Positions 5,016 to 6,387 of a stretch of 6,387 bases of DNA are shown in pieces. Source of the stretch: JBAZOD01 sp041648955 (GTDB taxonomy: Bacteria > Patescibacteriota > Patescibacteriia > Patescibacteriales > JAQTRU01); contig JBAZOD010000056.1 in assembly GCA_041648955.1 (NCBI GenBank), positions 1 to 6,387 of the forward strand, read 5' to 3'. The notes under the pieces are model-generated. The model was not told the DNA's origin, did not search any database, and saw only the letters and a list, made by a program, of their open reading frames with translations. Within the stretch, counting starts at the first letter, position 1; the number at the start of each line of letters is the position of its first letter. Both the position numbers and the translations under genes were made by a program.

Positions 5016-5048
5016 CCCCCTTTCGAAAAGGGGGCGAGGGGGATTTTT
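5016..5048 (+). repeat. Palindromic G-run-tailed repeat between ferredoxin gene and uvrC
   Basis: CCCCCTTT (5016-5023) pairs with AAAGGGGG (5027-5034) around CGA, followed by CGAGGGGGATTTTT. It has the same build as the elements near 3747, 4866 and 4915: hairpin, a few bases, a G run, then A and T run. It abuts the ferredoxin stop codon. On the minus strand no T run follows the stem, so it is a poor terminator for ferredoxin. Confidence 0.75.
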
Positions 5049-5225
5049 CTATTTCACTTCTATCGCCTGTACTGGACAGCTTTCCGCTGCATTTTTGGCG
5101 CAAGCAACATTATCGTGGCTGATTACTTCTGATTTGCCGGCTTCACTGATTTTAAAAACATCGGGGCAAAGAGAAGCGCAAGCCCCACAGCCGATGCAAA
5201 GATCTTGATTGACTTTTACAGACAT
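5049..5225 (-). CDS. Ferredoxin, single [4Fe-4S], Thermotoga type
   Basis: 58 aa: a small soluble electron carrier. The cluster-binding pattern CIGCGACASLCP (10-21) supplies C10, C13 and C16; the fourth ligand is C50 in SCPVQAI (49-55). C20 and C42 are also present, in the positions that form a disulfide in the single-cluster ferredoxin of Thermotoga maritima, which the whole sequence resembles (DVFKISEAGKSEVI, then CAKNAAESCP). Start ATG at 5225 and stop TAG at 5051-5049. It is 67 nt downstream of the histidine kinase and has its own candidate promoter, but no SD site is visible. No redox partner enzyme is encoded nearby, so the partner is unknown; UvrC's likely iron-sulfur cluster is not evidence for a link. 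Confidence 0.93.
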   Translation of the reverse strand: MSVKVNQDLCIGCGACASLCPDVFKISEAGKSEVISHDNVACAKNAAESCPVQAIEVK

Positions 5226-5230
5226 AAATT

Positions 5231-5250
5231 TAATTCTTAATTCTTAATTT
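5231..5250 (-). repeat. Short 7-bp tandem repeat upstream of ferredoxin gene
   Basis: On the plus strand TAATTCT, TAATTCT and a partial TAATTT follow each other directly (AGAATTA on the minus strand). It has the same 7-bp period as the array inside uvrC but a different unit, and lies in the ferredoxin leader just before the start codon, where a Shine-Dalgarno site would be expected. Confidence 0.6.
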
Positions 5251-5284
5251 TAAATTTTTATTGAATTATTTTATTTTGGGGGAA

Positions 5285-5312
5285 ATTATAAATTATTTTA
5301 TTGGTATTTCAA
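5285..5312 (-). promoter_or_regulatory. Candidate promoter of the ferredoxin gene
   Basis: On the minus strand TTGAAA (5312-5307, 5 of 6 consensus bases) is followed after 16 nt by a perfect TATAAT (5290-5285). It overlaps the last codons of the kinase gene and predicts a leader of about 50 nt. The surrounding sequence is very AT-rich, so chance matches are possible. Confidence 0.5.
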
Positions 5313-6387
5313 AACAAAATTTGCTGCCCTTGCCTTTCCCCTTGCTCTCCGCCCAAATTTTCCCGTTATGGGCGTCTATCATTTCCTTGGCAACATAAAG
5401 CCCCAACCCCGTTCCTTCAGTATGGACGGTGGAAGTATTGGCTCCGCGGGAAAACTTTTTGAATAAATTCGGCAAATCCTCCTTGCTTATACCCATGCCA
5501 TTATCGGCTACGCAAAATTGTATATTATTTTTTTCTTTTTTTAAACTTACCAATATTTTCCCTCTCTTTGTATATTTAATCGCATTATCTATTAGATTCA
5601 TAACCACCTGCCGAATCTTTTCTTCATCAATTTTTATAGACGGCAATTTTTCATCTTTAGCGTATTCAAGCTTCAGACCCTTTTTGGCGGCATAGCCGGA
5701 AAGCTCTCCGACTACACTATCAACTATTTTTTCCAAAGGCATAACCTCATAGCTGAATTGCAGCCGGCCGGATTCAATTCTGGAAATATTTAATAAATTC
5801 TCTACCAGCCGGATAAGGCGCTCTCCTGACTCATAAACTTTCACCAGCGGATCTCTGATCGACCCTTCCACTTTGCCAAAATTATTTTCAAGTATCATTG
5901 ATATGTAGCCCTTGATGACAGTAAGAGGCGTTCTTAATTGATGCGAAGCAATAGAAATAAAATCACTCTTGGCCTGATCCAATTTTTTTAATTCTTCATT
6001 GGCTCTTCTCAATTCTTCTGTTGCTTTTTCTATTTCTTTTTTCAATTTTATATTAAAATTCAAAGTTTCCCCGTAAAGGAGCGCATTCTCAATTGCCATT
6101 GCCGCCTGGGCAGAAACTATTTTCAAAACCCGCAAATCTTCATCATTATACATATCGCCGGATTCTTTCGAGCCAAGGACCATTAGACCAATAGTCTTAT
6201 CTTTCACATTCAAAGGGATTAAAATATCAACATTTAATTTTTCCAGCAAATCAATCATCCCTTTTGTCTTTCTGTTATAAAAAGTATGCTTCACTTCTTC
6301 CACGACAATCGGCTCATTTCGGTCAATAAACATTTCATGCAAATCTTTATTTTCCAGAAATTTCCTTTGCTTTTCCAGATTAAACCC
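5293..6387 (-). CDS. GAF-domain sensor histidine kinase (partial, N-terminus outside the window)
   Basis: 364 residues are visible; the frame stays open to the right edge, so the true start lies beyond it. The first ~105 visible residues are a GAF sensor domain (DILIPLNVKDKTIGLMVLGSK, then AQAAMAIENALLY). A Lys/Glu-rich coiled coil (about 110-140) leads into the HisKA domain, whose H-box is SHQLRTPL with phospho-acceptor His149. The HATPase domain has the N-box NLIDNAIKYT (N268), G1 box ADNGMGI, F-box LFKKFSRG and G2 box EGTGLGLY, so all ATP-binding motifs are intact. No transmembrane segment is visible in this part, suggesting a soluble or N-terminally anchored sensor. No response regulator follows; the next gene is ferredoxin, so any partner must be upstream of the window or elsewhere. 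The signal sensed by GAF cannot be told. Confidence 0.93.
   Translation of the reverse strand, partial: GFNLEKQRKFLENKDLHEMFIDRNEPIVVEEVKHTFYNRKTKGMIDLLEKLNVDILIPLNVKDKTIGLMVLGSKESGDMYNDEDLRVLKIVSAQAAMAIENALLYGETLNFNIKLKKEIEKATEELRRANEELKKLDQAKSDFISIASHQLRTPLTVIKGYISMILENNFGKVEGSIRDPLVKVYESGERLIRLVENLLNISRIESGRLQFSYEVMPLEKIVDSVVGELSGYAAKKGLKLEYAKDEKLPSIKIDEEKIRQVVMNLIDNAIKYTKRGKILVSLKKEKNNIQFCVADNGMGISKEDLPNLFKKFSRGANTSTVHTEGTGLGLYVAKEMIDAHNGKIWAESKGKGKGSKFCFEIPIK

Noticed and set aside
5016..5034. Repeat hairpin as the ferredoxin terminator
   Set aside because: On the minus strand the stem is followed by TTATAAAAAG, not a T run; the T run is on the plus-strand side and separated by a G run.
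4227..5048. CRISPR-like repeat cluster
   Set aside because: The repeats are adjacent heptamers or self-complementary elements at irregular spacing, with no constant repeat-spacer pattern and no cas gene.
4852..5103. Possible 84-residue N-terminal extension of UvrC in the same open frame
   Set aside because: The extension translates the palindromic repeats (PLSRGQKGGRRR, SPLIKGGGG) and overlaps the ferredoxin gene. UvrC homology begins at the ATG at 4851.
4942..5208. Plus-strand open frame across the repeat and antisense to ferredoxin
   Set aside because: It reads through a repeat and the opposite strand of a certain ferredoxin gene.
6340..6342. TTG start for the histidine kinase inside the window
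   Set aside because: The frame is open to the window edge and the GAF domain would be cut in the middle; the gene is better treated as partial.

Overview
The window looks like ordinary chromosome from a small-genome, AT-rich bacterium, most likely Candidate Phyla Radiation (Patescibacteria/Parcubacteria-like). This is inferred from compact Nudix/methyltransferase/CYTH-type proteins, a UvrC lacking the C-terminal helix-hairpin-helix part, a UvrB lacking its UVR tail, heptamer and G-run palindromic repeats inside and between genes, and weak or missing Shine-Dalgarno sites at several genes. TGA is a normal stop (it ends the yerC-like gene), so the recoded genetic code of some CPR lineages does not apply. 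Taxonomy is inferred from style, not from a marker gene.

Layout. The 3' end of uvrB is the only plus-strand gene (1-145) and ends at a bidirectional terminator. Everything else is on the minus strand. In transcription order from the right edge: a GAF-sensor histidine kinase (5' end outside the window); a 58-aa single-cluster ferredoxin (5049-5225) with its own likely promoter; a repeat-rich spacer; uvrC (3448-4851); a perfect consensus sigma-70 promoter; a three-domain Nudix-methyltransferase-CYTH protein (1682-3385) followed 33 nt later by a GreA-family factor (1163-1648) and a terminator; then a second transcription unit made of a TrpR/YerC-family regulator (709-1029) and hisI (203-625).

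How the genes fit together. UvrB and UvrC are two parts of the nucleotide excision repair nuclease; both lack or have altered the UVR segments through which they normally contact each other. The yerC-hisI unit is the most interesting part. An intrinsic terminator lies between the two genes. It can be disrupted by an alternative pairing with the last codons of yerC, and two adjacent His codons sit just upstream of the competing hairpin. This is the layout of a classical histidine attenuator, but built into the 3' end of a regulator gene instead of a dedicated leader peptide.

Repeats. At least five palindromic, G-run-tailed elements and two 7-bp tandem arrays cluster from 3.7 to 5.25 kb. Two of the palindromic elements and one heptamer array lie in frame inside uvrC. 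No gene-free stretch exceeds 300 bases; the longest (4852-5048) is mostly these repeats. No tRNA, rRNA, CRISPR array, transposase or phage gene was seen.
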